The notes under the pieces: model-generated
What the model was told of the DNA's origin: nothing
The model's input: the letters and a program-made list of their open reading frames with translations, nothing else
Databases searched by the model: none
NCBI GenBank assembly: GCA_051870755.1
Contig: JBJECE010000028.1
Location: 186,001-250,000 of the forward strand
Direction of reading: 5' to 3'
DNA length: 64,000 bases
Origin: W0P28-013 sp051870755
GTDB lineage: Bacteria > Bacteroidota > Bacteroidia > Bacteroidales > Paludibacteraceae
Made by a program: the position numbers and the translations under genes
Part shown: positions 17,480 through 26,377 of the stretch, one piece after another
Numbering within the stretch: the first letter of the stretch is position 1
How the letters are laid out: every line of letters starts with the position of its first letter

Positions 17480-17487
17480 CAAAAGTA
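17480..17487 (-). promoter_or_regulatory. -7 element of deoD
   Basis: Minus-strand TACTTTTG about 55 bp before the ATG at 17425. Confidence 0.55.
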
Positions 17488-17549
17488 CGACTTTTTTTCG
17501 TATTGCCAAAATTTTCACCGCATTTTAACTATTTTTCTTGTTACCGGCT

Positions 17550-18314
17550 TCACGGTTGCAAGGGACGATACTGTTTCAGAGCGGCATTCAGCGCAGTGTA
17601 ATTGGCAAAAATGTTGGTCATCAGTTGCTTGAAACGTGCGCCGTGATTCATCTCGCGCGTGTGGCATAGTTCGTGTACGAGGACAAAATCGATCAACTTG
17701 TCGGGCAGCAGCATCAGATTGTAACTCAGATTGATAACACGTTTGGCCGAGCAACTGCCCCAGCGCGTTTGAGCGCTGTTGATGCGCACTTGGGCAAAGG
17801 CGAAACCGTAGGTGTCGGCTAACGCTTGCAGGCGGGCGGGCAGTATCTGTTGCGCCTCTATTTTCAGAAAATGGGCAATGAGGTGCCTAATTTTGCGCTG
17901 ATTGGCGCTGCTCGCAAAATCGCACTCGGGGCGAAAGGCAATGGTTAGCGCATTGTCGGTGCGACGGGCTGCAAACGTGGTGCGCAAACTGTCGTCGGGC
18001 GCGAAACGCACTACAAAACGATTGGTTTTCAGCGTGCTGTGCGGCGCAAAATTGTAGGCGGGCGTTGTCGTTTTGTGCGCCAATTCGTGTTGCGCGTTCA
18101 AAATCCACGCCACGCGTTCGTCGGACAGCGGGAAGACGCTGCGCGCCAGCAGCGGATGGGTGGTGATGCACACGCGGTCGGCCGTAACGCGGAAGTGTGT
18201 GCCGCGGACGTTGCGACGCGTGCAAAATTCGATGTCGCCGATGACCGGATGAGTGATGATGCGTTTCACGTGTGTGTCGGTGGTTGTTCGAAAAAAGTCC
18301 GCACCTTGCGGCAC
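17550..18314 (-). CDS. YgjP/SprT-like zinc metallopeptidase (DUF45)
   Basis: 254 residues from the ATG at 18314. The catalytic stretch VLVHELCHTREMNHGARF holds HExxH-like HELCH with a third His in NHGARF, as in the M48-related YgjP family. Upstream, RWGSCSAKRVINLSYNLMLLP is the other family signature. Intracellular; the physiological substrate is not known. The first ~45 bp of this reading frame overlap a terminator-like hairpin of the gene upstream, so the true start may be the GTG at 18269 (KRIITHPVIGDIEF follows), giving 239 residues. Confidence 0.85.
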   Translation of the reverse strand: MPQGADFFRTTTDTHVKRIITHPVIGDIEFCTRRNVRGTHFRVTADRVCITTHPLLARSVFPLSDERVAWILNAQHELAHKTTTPAYNFAPHSTLKTNRFVVRFAPDDSLRTTFAARRTDNALTIAFRPECDFASSANQRKIRHLIAHFLKIEAQQILPARLQALADTYGFAFAQVRINSAQTRWGSCSAKRVINLSYNLMLLPDKLIDFVLVHELCHTREMNHGARFKQLMTNIFANYTALNAALKQYRPLQP

Positions 18315-18326
18315 GGACTTGTTAAG
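18293..18326 (-). terminator. Terminator-like hairpin after the subtilase gene
   Basis: AAGTCCG and CGGACTT frame a short loop; on the minus strand the stem is followed by a T-run (TTTTTT). It overlaps the first codons of the longer YgjP-like reading frame. Confidence 0.6.
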
Positions 18327-18344
18327 TTGCTTGTTTTTCGATAG

Positions 18345-20480
18345 TTAGCGTACCATCAGACGGCATGTGGTGTTGGTGTTGTCGCCTGCTATTTTCACGA
18401 TGTAAGCGCCACTTGCGATGCCGGCAGCGTTGATGTCAAGCGTTTGTTGCGCATCGACTGCACCGAGGTGGTGTGCATAAACCTGTTGACCATTGGCGGC
18501 ATAGATGCGTATGTTTACATCGTTATCGTATTGTTTGAAAAACAATTTGAATGCGCCGTCACTTGGGTTGGGGTAGAGCATGATGGCGTCGGGCAGGGTC
18601 TCAAGGTTTTTGATGTCCGTTGTTTCCAATACTTTGAGCAGACCGGCATGGGCGTCGATTTTGCCATAGCCCCATGTGTTGTTCGGGCAAGTGCCTGTGT
18701 GAGTGTCTGTTATGGCTGTTTGTGCCATGACTTCTTTGATTTGATCGGGTGTTAAATTCGGGTTGGCCTGCAACCATGTGGCTACAACGCCGGTAACAAA
18801 CGGCGTAGCCATCGAGGTGCCACTCATATAGCCCCAATAGTAAGTTGTGCCATTGACTATAGCAGACGTTGCTTTGTCGAAATATTCGGAAGATGTTATA
18901 GCCGAGGTATTAGGAACGGCCGACGCAATGCAGGCACCCGGGGCTGTAATCTCAGGTTTCATGCGACCATCGGCTGTCGGGCCTTTACTCGAGAATGTGG
19001 CGATTGTGCCGGCGGCTGTTAATCCATACCCTGACCTTTTGTAGGTAACAAATGCGCCTACGGAAATGATGCCATTGGCGGTGCCGCCGATTTCACCCAC
19101 AGTGTGTGTGGTTTGACCATCTTCCCAATAAATCGCGTAGTAGTCATCACCCCAAACGCGTATGGTGCCGGCAGTTTGGGCAGTTACTTTGAAACCTACC
19201 TTGTAATTGCTTTTGGGCTTAAAGTTCTTTTGGAAGTAAAGATAAATATTTCCCTTGTTATTTGTAGCATCCGGACTTAATTGTGTGTAAGCGGTTATGC
19301 TTCCGGAGGCGTAAGTTGTGTTGCTCCACGATGTCGTTTTGGAGGCAGCAGTGGCCACAGCCGTAGATGTGCCTGTTGCTAATTCGTTACCATTAGCATC
19401 AAGATAAACTATCTGCATGGTGTATTGTTGACCTTCATCGCCCCAGAAATCGGCGAAACTACCACTACCACTATAGTATTCATCGCTGGGGTCGAGAATG
19501 AATGTGTGCGATTCGCCGGCGGCCAATGTGGCTTCGCTGTAGAGTGGGTATTCGCCTTCGTTGCCGGCTGCGCCGCAAATAATGCGTCCGGTACCGACCA
19601 TGCTATCAATAGCTTTGTCGTAAGTAGATGTGCCGTCGTGCGGACCGATGTGTTGACCTAAACTGAGGTTGACAACAGCCGGTTTACCAACACTTGTTGC
19701 ATATTCAAAAACGTATTGAATGCCGTCTGTTATGGCAGAACTGCTGTTACCATAACTAACCATAACGATGTCGGCATCGGATGCTACACCATAATACGAG
19801 TTGCCAGCGTAACTGCCTGCTGCAATGCCTGTTACATGGGTAGCGTGTCCGCTGTCGTCTGTGCTATCGTCGTATTGCGCACTTTCGATGTCAGTTTGAG
19901 TGGTGTATTTTTTGTTCGCACTTTGATTCCAAACGCGTTTTACGCGCAATTCGCTGCTGTTGTTGGCGTCGTAGAATGTGATGTGGTTGTATTGGAAACC
20001 GCCGTCCACTACGCCAACTACCACGCCGGTACCCAAAAATGGTTGCGACAAATCGGTGCCGGCTTGCACTTTGTCCACGTTGGCGGCAGGGCGGGCTTTG
20101 TCCAAACGTCTGCGCACAGGCGTGCCAATTTCTACCAATTTCACCTGTTCGTCCTGCGACAATGATTCTACGGCATCGACAGGAATGTTGGCGGTAATGA
20201 AGTCGCCGAAATCGTTGTTGAGTGTGGCACCGTAGGTTTCCAAAATGGCGACTTTGTCGGCATCGGCGTCATAAAAATGCACATAGGCCGAGATGTACTC
20301 TTGTGCGTCATCGGTCGTTTTTACGGCAAAACTTTTACGCAAATCAGCGCGTTGTTCGATAGTTTGCGCCGCTTTGTGCGCGTCGATAAACGCGTGTGTG
20401 TGGTTTGTCAGTTTCGATGTCTGTGCAAATGCGAGGAGTGTAAAGCCTGCGCAGAATGCAAGAAGTGTGAGTTTTTTCAT
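18345..20480 (-). CDS. secreted subtilisin-like S8 peptidase with T9SS type A sorting domain
   Basis: 711 residues. Signal peptide MKKLTLLAFCAGFTLLAFAQ, then a propeptide-like region to about residue 130. Catalytic triad: Asp in VGVVDGGFQYNH, His in GHATHVTGIAAG (the usual HGTHVAG is altered to HATHVTG), Ser in GTSMATPFVTGVVA. A beta-sandwich insert lies at about residues 320-460 between His and Ser. The last ~80 residues are a type A sorting domain: IMLYPNPSDGAFKLFF, IRIYAANGQQVYAH and ASGAYIVKIAGD ending in RLMVR. It should cross the outer membrane by T9SS and act on extracellular protein. Substrate unknown; strongly supported as a peptidase. Confidence 0.92.
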   Translation of the reverse strand: MKKLTLLAFCAGFTLLAFAQTSKLTNHTHAFIDAHKAAQTIEQRADLRKSFAVKTTDDAQEYISAYVHFYDADADKVAILETYGATLNNDFGDFITANIPVDAVESLSQDEQVKLVEIGTPVRRRLDKARPAANVDKVQAGTDLSQPFLGTGVVVGVVDGGFQYNHITFYDANNSSELRVKRVWNQSANKKYTTQTDIESAQYDDSTDDSGHATHVTGIAAGSYAGNSYYGVASDADIVMVSYGNSSSAITDGIQYVFEYATSVGKPAVVNLSLGQHIGPHDGTSTYDKAIDSMVGTGRIICGAAGNEGEYPLYSEATLAAGESHTFILDPSDEYYSGSGSFADFWGDEGQQYTMQIVYLDANGNELATGTSTAVATAASKTTSWSNTTYASGSITAYTQLSPDATNNKGNIYLYFQKNFKPKSNYKVGFKVTAQTAGTIRVWGDDYYAIYWEDGQTTHTVGEIGGTANGIISVGAFVTYKRSGYGLTAAGTIATFSSKGPTADGRMKPEITAPGACIASAVPNTSAITSSEYFDKATSAIVNGTTYYWGYMSGTSMATPFVTGVVATWLQANPNLTPDQIKEVMAQTAITDTHTGTCPNNTWGYGKIDAHAGLLKVLETTDIKNLETLPDAIMLYPNPSDGAFKLFFKQYDNDVNIRIYAANGQQVYAHHLGAVDAQQTLDINAAGIASGAYIVKIAGDNTNTTCRLMVR

Positions 20481-20519
20481 AGTGTGTTTTTATTTAAGGT
20501 GATTTTATTTTGAAACAAG

Positions 20520-20550
20520 CAAAGGTATAAAAAAAAATGTGGCAAAACAA
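20520..20550 (-). promoter_or_regulatory. Promoter of the subtilase gene
   Basis: Minus-strand TTGT (20547-20550), 19 bp, then TACCTTTG (20520-20527), about 40 bp before the ATG at 20480. Confidence 0.6.
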
Positions 20551-20554
20551 TACT

Positions 20555-21883
20555 TTATGCCGAAAATGTGATGCGCAATAGGTGTCGTGTACGGTTCGTT
20601 ACGCGAAAACGATGGTCGGTTCGTATGCCTAAAATCCAAATAATCAAGTCGTTAGATGTCATTATCCATACTTTTGATTTCTCGATGAGATTGAGTTTTT
20701 TATCGACGAAAAGGTCGCTGACTTTTTTGTGTCCGTGCATACCGAACGGTACGAATGTGTCACCTTGCTGCCAATGGCGCAATGTCAGTGGGAATTGGAT
20801 TTTGTCGGCGTCGAAGTAGGCGGTGTGCGTGTCGGTTTTCAGTGTGTCCGGCATGGTGTCGAGTCGCTCGATTTTCAGGTAAAGCGGCTGAAAAATTTCG
20901 GTGTCGCTGTCGGTTATTTGATAGATGTTGCTGTCGGTGGCAGAGCGTGGCGTTATTATAATTTTGCCGCGTGTAACGACGGCTTGGTATTTTTCTGTCA
21001 GGCAGGAGATGCCGCTCAGTCCGCCAATGCCGTTAAATAGTGTGGCAACGGTGTCGCTGTTGAAACCGTATGGATGGATAAATTCGTAAAGCAGCGTTTG
21101 TGGTGCCGGCAGTTGCAGCAGTTTTTCCGTGTCGATGTGGAGACCGGACGGTGTGTCGTAGCATATTTTGTCGTGTGTCTGTTGTACGAATGTATTGAAT
21201 ATCAGTCGAATGTCGTTTGTGTGTTCGATGTTGCGTGCGATGGTTTCGATGAATGCCGGATTGAGTTGTTCGAACAGCGGGACGATGTTGTGTCGAACGA
21301 AATTGCGGCGGTAGATGGTTTCGGCGTTGGTGGCGTCGGTGCGGTAGGCCAAGTGGTGTGCATGTGCGTAGGCGATGATTTCGGCACGTGTGCAGTCGAG
21401 TAGCGGGCGCACGATGTGGCCGTTTTTGGCTTGAATGCCGCACCATCCATTGATGCCGGTGCCGCGTGTCAGGTTCATCAGCACGGTTTCGGCGTTGTCG
21501 TTGGCGTGGTGGGCTACGGCTATGGCGCTACATTGTTCGGTTTGGCGCAACTGTTCGAACCACGCGTAACGCAAGTCGCGTGCCGCCATCTCAATCGAGA
21601 TTTTGCGCTCGGTCGCTATGGCTTTGGTGTCGAAATCGCTGCGGTGGAACGGAATTTGGTATGTTTGTGCCAATCGGGCGACAAATTCGGCGTCGGCGTC
21701 GGCATCGGCTTCGCGCAAATGGAAGTTGCAGTGCGCTACAATACACTTATAACCAAGTTGTTGCAGTGTATCGAGCAGCACAACGGAATCCACGCCGCCA
21801 CTCACTGCCACGATGACGCGTTGTGTCGGCTCGAGCAGGTGTCGGTCAGTGATGAAACGTGCAACTTTTTGTGTGAAGTCCAC
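20555..21883 (-). CDS. tilS: tRNA(Ile)-lysidine synthase TilS
   Basis: 442 residues, starting at a GTG (MDFTQKVARFITDRHLL). The PP-loop ATPase motif is VAVSGGVDSVVLL at about residues 25-37. Other family stretches are CNFHLR, AVAHHANDNAETVLMNLTRGTG and RRNFVRHNIVPLF. A C-terminal TilS domain follows (LTLRHWQQGDTFVPFGM, KKVSDLFVDKK). It converts C34 of the tRNA-Ile CAU anticodon to lysidine so that it reads AUA, and is normally essential. A CACCTTTG box just before the GTG would give almost no leader. It precedes DUF3467 and panB's reading direction downstream is the same strand. Confidence 0.94.
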   Translation of the reverse strand: MDFTQKVARFITDRHLLEPTQRVIVAVSGGVDSVVLLDTLQQLGYKCIVAHCNFHLREADADADAEFVARLAQTYQIPFHRSDFDTKAIATERKISIEMAARDLRYAWFEQLRQTEQCSAIAVAHHANDNAETVLMNLTRGTGINGWCGIQAKNGHIVRPLLDCTRAEIIAYAHAHHLAYRTDATNAETIYRRNFVRHNIVPLFEQLNPAFIETIARNIEHTNDIRLIFNTFVQQTHDKICYDTPSGLHIDTEKLLQLPAPQTLLYEFIHPYGFNSDTVATLFNGIGGLSGISCLTEKYQAVVTRGKIIITPRSATDSNIYQITDSDTEIFQPLYLKIERLDTMPDTLKTDTHTAYFDADKIQFPLTLRHWQQGDTFVPFGMHGHKKVSDLFVDKKLNLIEKSKVWIMTSNDLIIWILGIRTDHRFRVTNRTRHLLRITFSA

Positions 21884-21901
21884 CGCGCAAAGGTGTTTTG
21901 G

Positions 21902-22216
21902 TTAGGCTTGTCCGCCGCCAAACATGGGCATTGGCGGAACAAACGTGCCGCCTCCGTTGTCGGTTTTGATGGTGCCGTGTTGCTGCTCGTATCTGGCGAT
22001 GTTCTCGTCGAGCGCCATGGCCAAGCGTTTGGCGTGTTCGGGCGTCAGAATGATGCGCGATTTGACATTGGCTTTCGGCGTGCCGGGCATGATGCGAACG
22101 AAATCGACAATAAATTCCGAATTGGAGTGCGAAATGATGGCCAAATTCGAATAAGTGCCTTCGGCGATTTCGGGCGTCAGGCTGATTTCGAGTTGTTTTT
22201 TCTTGTTGTCTTCCAT
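21902..22216 (-). CDS. DUF3467 protein
   Basis: 104 residues from the ATG at 22216 (MEDNKKKQLEISLTPEIAEG). The pattern EGTYSNLAIISHSNSEFIVDFVRIMPG and RIILTPEHAKRLAMALDENIARYE defines the DUF3467 family of Bacteroidota and relatives. The C-terminus is a Gly/Pro/Met tail. Soluble and probably cytoplasmic; function unknown. It is 5 bp downstream of panB on the same strand, so they are likely one transcript. Confidence 0.88.
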   Translation of the reverse strand: MEDNKKKQLEISLTPEIAEGTYSNLAIISHSNSEFIVDFVRIMPGTPKANVKSRIILTPEHAKRLAMALDENIARYEQQHGTIKTDNGGGTFVPPMPMFGGGQA

Positions 22217-22221
22217 AGTTG

Positions 22222-23043
22222 TTAGTATTGTTCTTGTTCGTTGGGGAAATCGCACGATTTTACATCGCTGATGTAGTGTTGTACGGCTTCGGTCATCACG
22301 GAGTTGAGGTCGGCATAGCGGCGCAGAAAGCGCGGAGTGAAACCTTGCGTCAGCCCCAACATGTCGTGCAGCACGAGTACTTGTCCATCGACTGCGCCGC
22401 CCGCACCGATGCCTATGACCGGAATGGTCAACTCTTTGGCAACGCGCTCGGCCAATTTAGCCGGAATTTTTTCGAGTACCAGCGCAAAGCAGCCGGCTTC
22501 TTCCAACAATTTGGCGTCGGCAATGAGTTTTTCGGCCTCTTCTTCGTCTTTGGCGCGCACGGTGTAGGTGCCGTATTTGTTGATGGATTGCGGCATCAGC
22601 CCGAGATGTCCCATGATGGGAATGCCGGCGGCCAAAATTTTTTTCACGGCATCGATGATTTCGACACCGCCTTCGAGTTTCAGCGCGTCGGCGTGCGTTA
22701 TTTTCATCACTTTGATGGCATTTTGCACAGCCTCGACATCGCTGGTTTGATAACTGCCGAACGGCATATCGACCACTACCAAAGCGCGTTTCACGGCACG
22801 GACTACCGATTTGCCGTGATAAATCATTTGGTCGAGTGTGATGGGCAGTGTGGTTACGTTGCCGGCCACCACATTCGAGGCCGAGTCGCCTACCAATATC
22901 ACGTCGATGCCGGCTTTGTCCACTATTTCGGCCATCGTATAGTCATACGAGGTCAGCATACTGATTTTTTCGCCGCGCTGTTTCATCTCGCACAAACGGC
23001 GGGTAGTAACTTTGCGGGCGTCTTCGGGTGTGTGTACAGACAT
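22222..23043 (-). CDS. panB: 3-methyl-2-oxobutanoate hydroxymethyltransferase PanB
   Basis: 273 residues, the usual length. Motifs: ISMLTSYDYTMAEIVDKAGIDVILVGDSASNVVAG (metal-binding Asp), VVVDMPFGSYQ, LEGG, IPIMGHLGLMPQS and IPVIGIGAGGAVDGQVLVLHDMLGL. It makes ketopantoate from 2-oxoisovalerate and methylene-tetrahydrofolate, the first committed step to pantothenate and coenzyme A. No other pantothenate gene is adjacent. Confidence 0.96.
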   Translation of the reverse strand: MSVHTPEDARKVTTRRLCEMKQRGEKISMLTSYDYTMAEIVDKAGIDVILVGDSASNVVAGNVTTLPITLDQMIYHGKSVVRAVKRALVVVDMPFGSYQTSDVEAVQNAIKVMKITHADALKLEGGVEIIDAVKKILAAGIPIMGHLGLMPQSINKYGTYTVRAKDEEEAEKLIADAKLLEEAGCFALVLEKIPAKLAERVAKELTIPVIGIGAGGAVDGQVLVLHDMLGLTQGFTPRFLRRYADLNSVMTEAVQHYISDVKSCDFPNEQEQY

Positions 23044-23094
23044 GATTTTACTCTTTTTTTCTGTTAGTTGAGTTTGTTTTTATATGGTGGTGTG

Positions 23095-23127
23095 TAAAAA
23101 AATGACGCAGTAAAATGCGTCATTTTA
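23095..23127 (-). terminator. Terminator after the DUF349 gene
   Basis: AAAATGACGCA and TGCGTCATTTT (23099-23109 / 23116-23126) form a perfect 11-bp stem with a 6-base loop, with T-run on the minus strand. Confidence 0.8.
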
Positions 23128-23147
23128 CACCATGCTTATCGCGTGTG

Positions 23148-24896
23148 TTACGCTTCGTCAAAAGCCTGAATTTGTGCCACTACTTTGGCAAATTGCTGTT
23201 TCAGTTGTTCGATGCGTTGTTTCATCTGTTCGACTAACGGATTGGTACCCTTCGAGTTAGCGAAAAATCCGATGTTGTTTTCGAATGTAGCGATTTCGGC
23301 TTTCAGGCGGTCGTACTCTTTGAGCAGTTTGGCGCGTTCCGACGATGCTTTGCCGGCGCGTTTGCTGTGGAGCAAGTCGTCGAATTTGTCGGTGGCTGCC
23401 TTGAACGCTTTGGCCAATTTGTCTTTGTCGCGGTAAGGCACAAATCCCACTTTGTTGTATTCGTCGATGAGCGCTTGAATGGCTGCTGCATCTTGTTCTT
23501 TGTTGTCGGTGCGTTCGAACGCCGCCAACTTTTCGATGATGGCTTTTTTTGCTTTCAGGTGCGCAATCTCTTCGGAATATTTGTCGCTGTAGTTGGCGGC
23601 TTTCTGTTCGAAGAAGTAGTCGCAGGCGGCAACAAAGCGTTTCCAAACGGCATCCGATTGTTTTTTGCCGATGGCGCCTATTTGTTTCCACTCTTTTTGC
23701 AGTTGAACCATTTTTTCGGCGGTGGCTTTCCAATCGGTGCTGTCTTTCAGTGCTTCGGCTTGTTCGCACAGCGCTTTTTTGGCTTCCAAATTTTTGGCAA
23801 ATTCCGCTTTCGCCGATTTGTAGAAAGCTTTTTTGGCTTTGAAAAATTTGTCGCACGCGTTGCGGAAACGTTTGAAGGCTTTCACCGCGGCTTTGTACGA
23901 CGGAATGCCGCCGATGGCTTTCCATTTGGCCTGAATTTCAATGACTTCCTTCGTTTTGTCGTCCCATTGTTTGTAGGTTTTCAGGGCTTCGGTGTCGATT
24001 TGTTCGACAAGTTCGCACAGCGCATTTTTTTCGGCCACGAACTTCTCTTCCTGTTCTTTGATGGATTCAAAGTAGGCCTGGTGGCGTTTATTGACGGCGG
24101 TCGAAGCGGCTTTGAATCGGTTCCAAATCTCTTCGCGCTGTTCGCGTGCTACGGGACCGATTTCGCGCCAATCGTCGTGCAGTTTTTGCAACTGTTTGAA
24201 CGCGTCGATGACGTCATCTTTTTCGGCCAAGCGTTCGGCTTGTTCGCACAGCGCACTTTTTTGCTCGAGATTTTTCTTGAAATCGTAGTCGCGCAGGTCG
24301 TTATTGATTTTGATGAGGTCGTAGAATTGCTCTTGGTATGCGCTGTAGGCTTTCCAGATTTCGGTTACTTTCGTGGCCGGCACCTGCCCGATGGCTTTCC
24401 AATCTTGTTGCAGTTTGCGGAATGCGGGAATCACCGACGACAAATCGTCCGACGAGGCGATGAGTTTGGCCAATTCGTCGAGTATGCGCTGCTTGGCCGC
24501 AAGGTTTTCGGCCTGTTGCGCTTCGGCGATGGCGTTTTCGGCGGCTTTCAGTTCGCGGTATTTGCCCATTAACTCTTTGAACGTTATTTCGAGTGCATCT
24601 TGCGTATCGGGCTCGTCAGCCGACGGCGCCTCGTCGTTGGCTACGGCATCGAGTTTAATCTCCATTTCGGCTTTCAACTTGCGATAAAAGCATTGTTTGA
24701 TGTTTTCGATCTGCTCTTTGGCGGCCGAAATCGGTTTGGTGTTCAACAATTCACGCAGTTTTTCCACCAATTCCTCGCGCGTCAGGTTGTGGAATGTGTT
24801 GGCGTGCTGTGCTACGGAATCGATGATTTCAGCGATGGCTTCTTTGTTGTCGCCGGCTGCGGCTTGGGCAGTGTTGTTTACTTCTGGCTCTTCCAT
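23148..24896 (-). CDS. DUF349 repeat protein
   Basis: 582 residues from the ATG at 24896 (MEEPEVNNTAQAAAGDNK). Five DUF349 repeats are visible, each a helical unit of about 70 residues marked by W-K-x-I-G and a later W-x-x-F: LQQDWKAIGQVP, LHDDWREIGPVA, IQAKWKAIGGIP, LQKEWKQIGAIG and the weaker LIDEYNKVGFVP. The protein is highly charged, rich in Lys, Glu and Ala, and wholly helical or coiled coil. No signal peptide. Function unknown; the family is common in Bacteroidota and Actinobacteria. Strong own promoter and terminator. Confidence 0.88.
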   Translation of the reverse strand: MEEPEVNNTAQAAAGDNKEAIAEIIDSVAQHANTFHNLTREELVEKLRELLNTKPISAAKEQIENIKQCFYRKLKAEMEIKLDAVANDEAPSADEPDTQDALEITFKELMGKYRELKAAENAIAEAQQAENLAAKQRILDELAKLIASSDDLSSVIPAFRKLQQDWKAIGQVPATKVTEIWKAYSAYQEQFYDLIKINNDLRDYDFKKNLEQKSALCEQAERLAEKDDVIDAFKQLQKLHDDWREIGPVAREQREEIWNRFKAASTAVNKRHQAYFESIKEQEEKFVAEKNALCELVEQIDTEALKTYKQWDDKTKEVIEIQAKWKAIGGIPSYKAAVKAFKRFRNACDKFFKAKKAFYKSAKAEFAKNLEAKKALCEQAEALKDSTDWKATAEKMVQLQKEWKQIGAIGKKQSDAVWKRFVAACDYFFEQKAANYSDKYSEEIAHLKAKKAIIEKLAAFERTDNKEQDAAAIQALIDEYNKVGFVPYRDKDKLAKAFKAATDKFDDLLHSKRAGKASSERAKLLKEYDRLKAEIATFENNIGFFANSKGTNPLVEQMKQRIEQLKQQFAKVVAQIQAFDEA

Positions 24897-24960
24897 AATA
24901 ATATCCCCGAAATTTGAATTAAACTTTTTGGTGTCGGTTGTTTCTTGAAAAAAAATTTTA

Positions 24961-24993
24961 CAAATGTACGAACTTTTTCTCGAATGTACCAAA
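24961..24993 (-). promoter_or_regulatory. Promoter of the DUF349 gene
   Basis: Minus-strand TTTG (24990-24993), a 21-bp spacer and TACATTTG (24961-24968), 65 bp before the chosen ATG. Supports the start at 24896. Confidence 0.6.
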
Positions 24994-25047
24994 TAAATTG
25001 CGCGAAAAGTGGATTTTCCACTTAAAATTCTGTTGTTCGAGGTGCTA

Positions 25048-26214
25048 TTATTTCCAATGAATGTTCTTTTTGCGTCCGAAAATCAGTAAAAACAGGGTGA
25101 TTAACGGTAATAATATGTCGAAAACGAGAATTGATGCGTAGAAGTGTCGTTCGCCAAGTCGTGTCGCTGTTTTGTTGATGATGACCGTTTGTGTGATGTA
25201 TCGTGCCAGATACAAGGCTATGGCGGCACCGCTTGTTAGCGGATTCCACAAGCAGAGTGTAGCGACGAACAGCAGGTAAAACAGGCCGCGTGTGGCGGGT
25301 TCGACTGTTACGATGCGTTTGCTTTGCGGGGTGTAGAGTGGTGCCGTTGTCAGATGACGTTCTTTTTGGTGATACCAAGCGGCAAACGTCGTTTGGGGTA
25401 GCGATTGCGTGATGCTTGCTGCGGTAGTGGCGATGTGCGTGTTGGTTCCGGTGGCGAATTTGTTGATGAATAGGTCGTCGTCGCCCGAAGCCAAATGCAG
25501 CGAGCCGGCAAAACCGCGGTGCGCAAAAAACTGCGTGCGTCGATAAGCCAAATTGCGCCCGACGCCCATGTAAGGATGTCCGCGAAAGGCGAAACCTAAA
25601 TATTGCATGGCAATAAATAGGGTGTCGTAGGCGATAAGACGCCCGAGCAACGTGTTGCCGGTGTGGTAACCGCCGTATCCGAGTACAAAATCGGTGTCGG
25701 GTGTGAATTGGCGCGCTATTTCGCTTATCCAATGGCACGATATGGGACGACAATCGGCGTCGGTAAAGAGCAGTATGTCGTTGTGCGCGGCTTTGATGCC
25801 GATGGTTAATGCCAATTTTTTGCGCGAAATGACGTCAGTGTGGTCGGGTGTGTAGGTGTAGCGCAGGTGCGGATATTTTTGTTGCAGTTGTGCCACCAGC
25901 ATTTCGGTGTCGTCGGACGAACCGTCGTTCACTACTATCACTTCGTAGTCGGGATATTCCTGTTCCAATACCAGCGGCAGAAACTGTTCGAGGTTAGCGC
26001 TCTCGTTGCGTGCGCAAACCACTACCGATACGGGCGGCTGTGTGTCGGTGCGTGTGTTGTCGGGATGCGCGTCGGTTTTGGCATGGCGTAGTATGCCGGT
26101 GTAGTAGTGCGCGTAGATGACGATTTGGGCAACAAAAACCGATGCCAACAAGCCCAGCAGCAGCCATTGTACCCATGTTGTTTGTGTGAATATCAGCGTG
26201 ATAAAATGTTCCAT
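25048..26214 (-). CDS. membrane glycosyltransferase, family 2
   Basis: 388 residues from the ATG at 26214 (MEHFITLIFTQTTWVQW). One N-terminal transmembrane helix (about residues 13-34), then a GT-A catalytic domain: VSVVVCARNESANLEQFLP, VIVVNDGSSDDTEMLVAQL and LLFTDADCRP (DxD metal site), and WYHQKERHL near residue 290 as the acceptor-side motif. Two or three C-terminal helices follow (TRGLFYLLFVATLCLW, FYASILVFDILLPLITLFLLIFG). It should add sugars to a lipid-linked or polysaccharide acceptor at the inner membrane. Acceptor unknown. Transcribed away from ispE. Confidence 0.88.
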   Translation of the reverse strand: MEHFITLIFTQTTWVQWLLLGLLASVFVAQIVIYAHYYTGILRHAKTDAHPDNTRTDTQPPVSVVVCARNESANLEQFLPLVLEQEYPDYEVIVVNDGSSDDTEMLVAQLQQKYPHLRYTYTPDHTDVISRKKLALTIGIKAAHNDILLFTDADCRPISCHWISEIARQFTPDTDFVLGYGGYHTGNTLLGRLIAYDTLFIAMQYLGFAFRGHPYMGVGRNLAYRRTQFFAHRGFAGSLHLASGDDDLFINKFATGTNTHIATTAASITQSLPQTTFAAWYHQKERHLTTAPLYTPQSKRIVTVEPATRGLFYLLFVATLCLWNPLTSGAAIALYLARYITQTVIINKTATRLGERHFYASILVFDILLPLITLFLLIFGRKKNIHWK

Positions 26215-26261
26215 AATCTTGTGAGAAAATAGGTGTTGTGTCGCGACATTACAATAATTTA

Positions 26262-26269
26262 CAAAGATA
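26262..26269 (-). promoter_or_regulatory. -7 element of the glycosyltransferase gene
   Basis: Minus-strand TATCTTTG, 48 bp before the ATG at 26214. Confidence 0.55.
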
Positions 26270-26326
26270 CGACAAATATTGCGAATTGTCTGCAATTTTG
26301 TGTATAAGTTATCAACAGCACGACCG

Positions 26327-26357
26327 TTGTTTTTTTGCCGGAAAACGTGTATCTTTG
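26327..26357 (+). promoter_or_regulatory. Promoter of ispE
   Basis: TTG (26327-26329), 20 bp, TATCTTTG (26350-26357); the ATG at 26378 is about 20 bp further on. Confidence 0.6.
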
Positions 26358-26377
26358 CAGAAAATTAGTGTACGCGT

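Noticed and set aside
23367..24572. 401-codon plus-strand open frame opposite the DUF349 gene
   Set aside because: Arises from the Lys/Glu/Ala-rich coding strand, giving Phe-rich nonsense; the DUF349 repeats prove the other strand.
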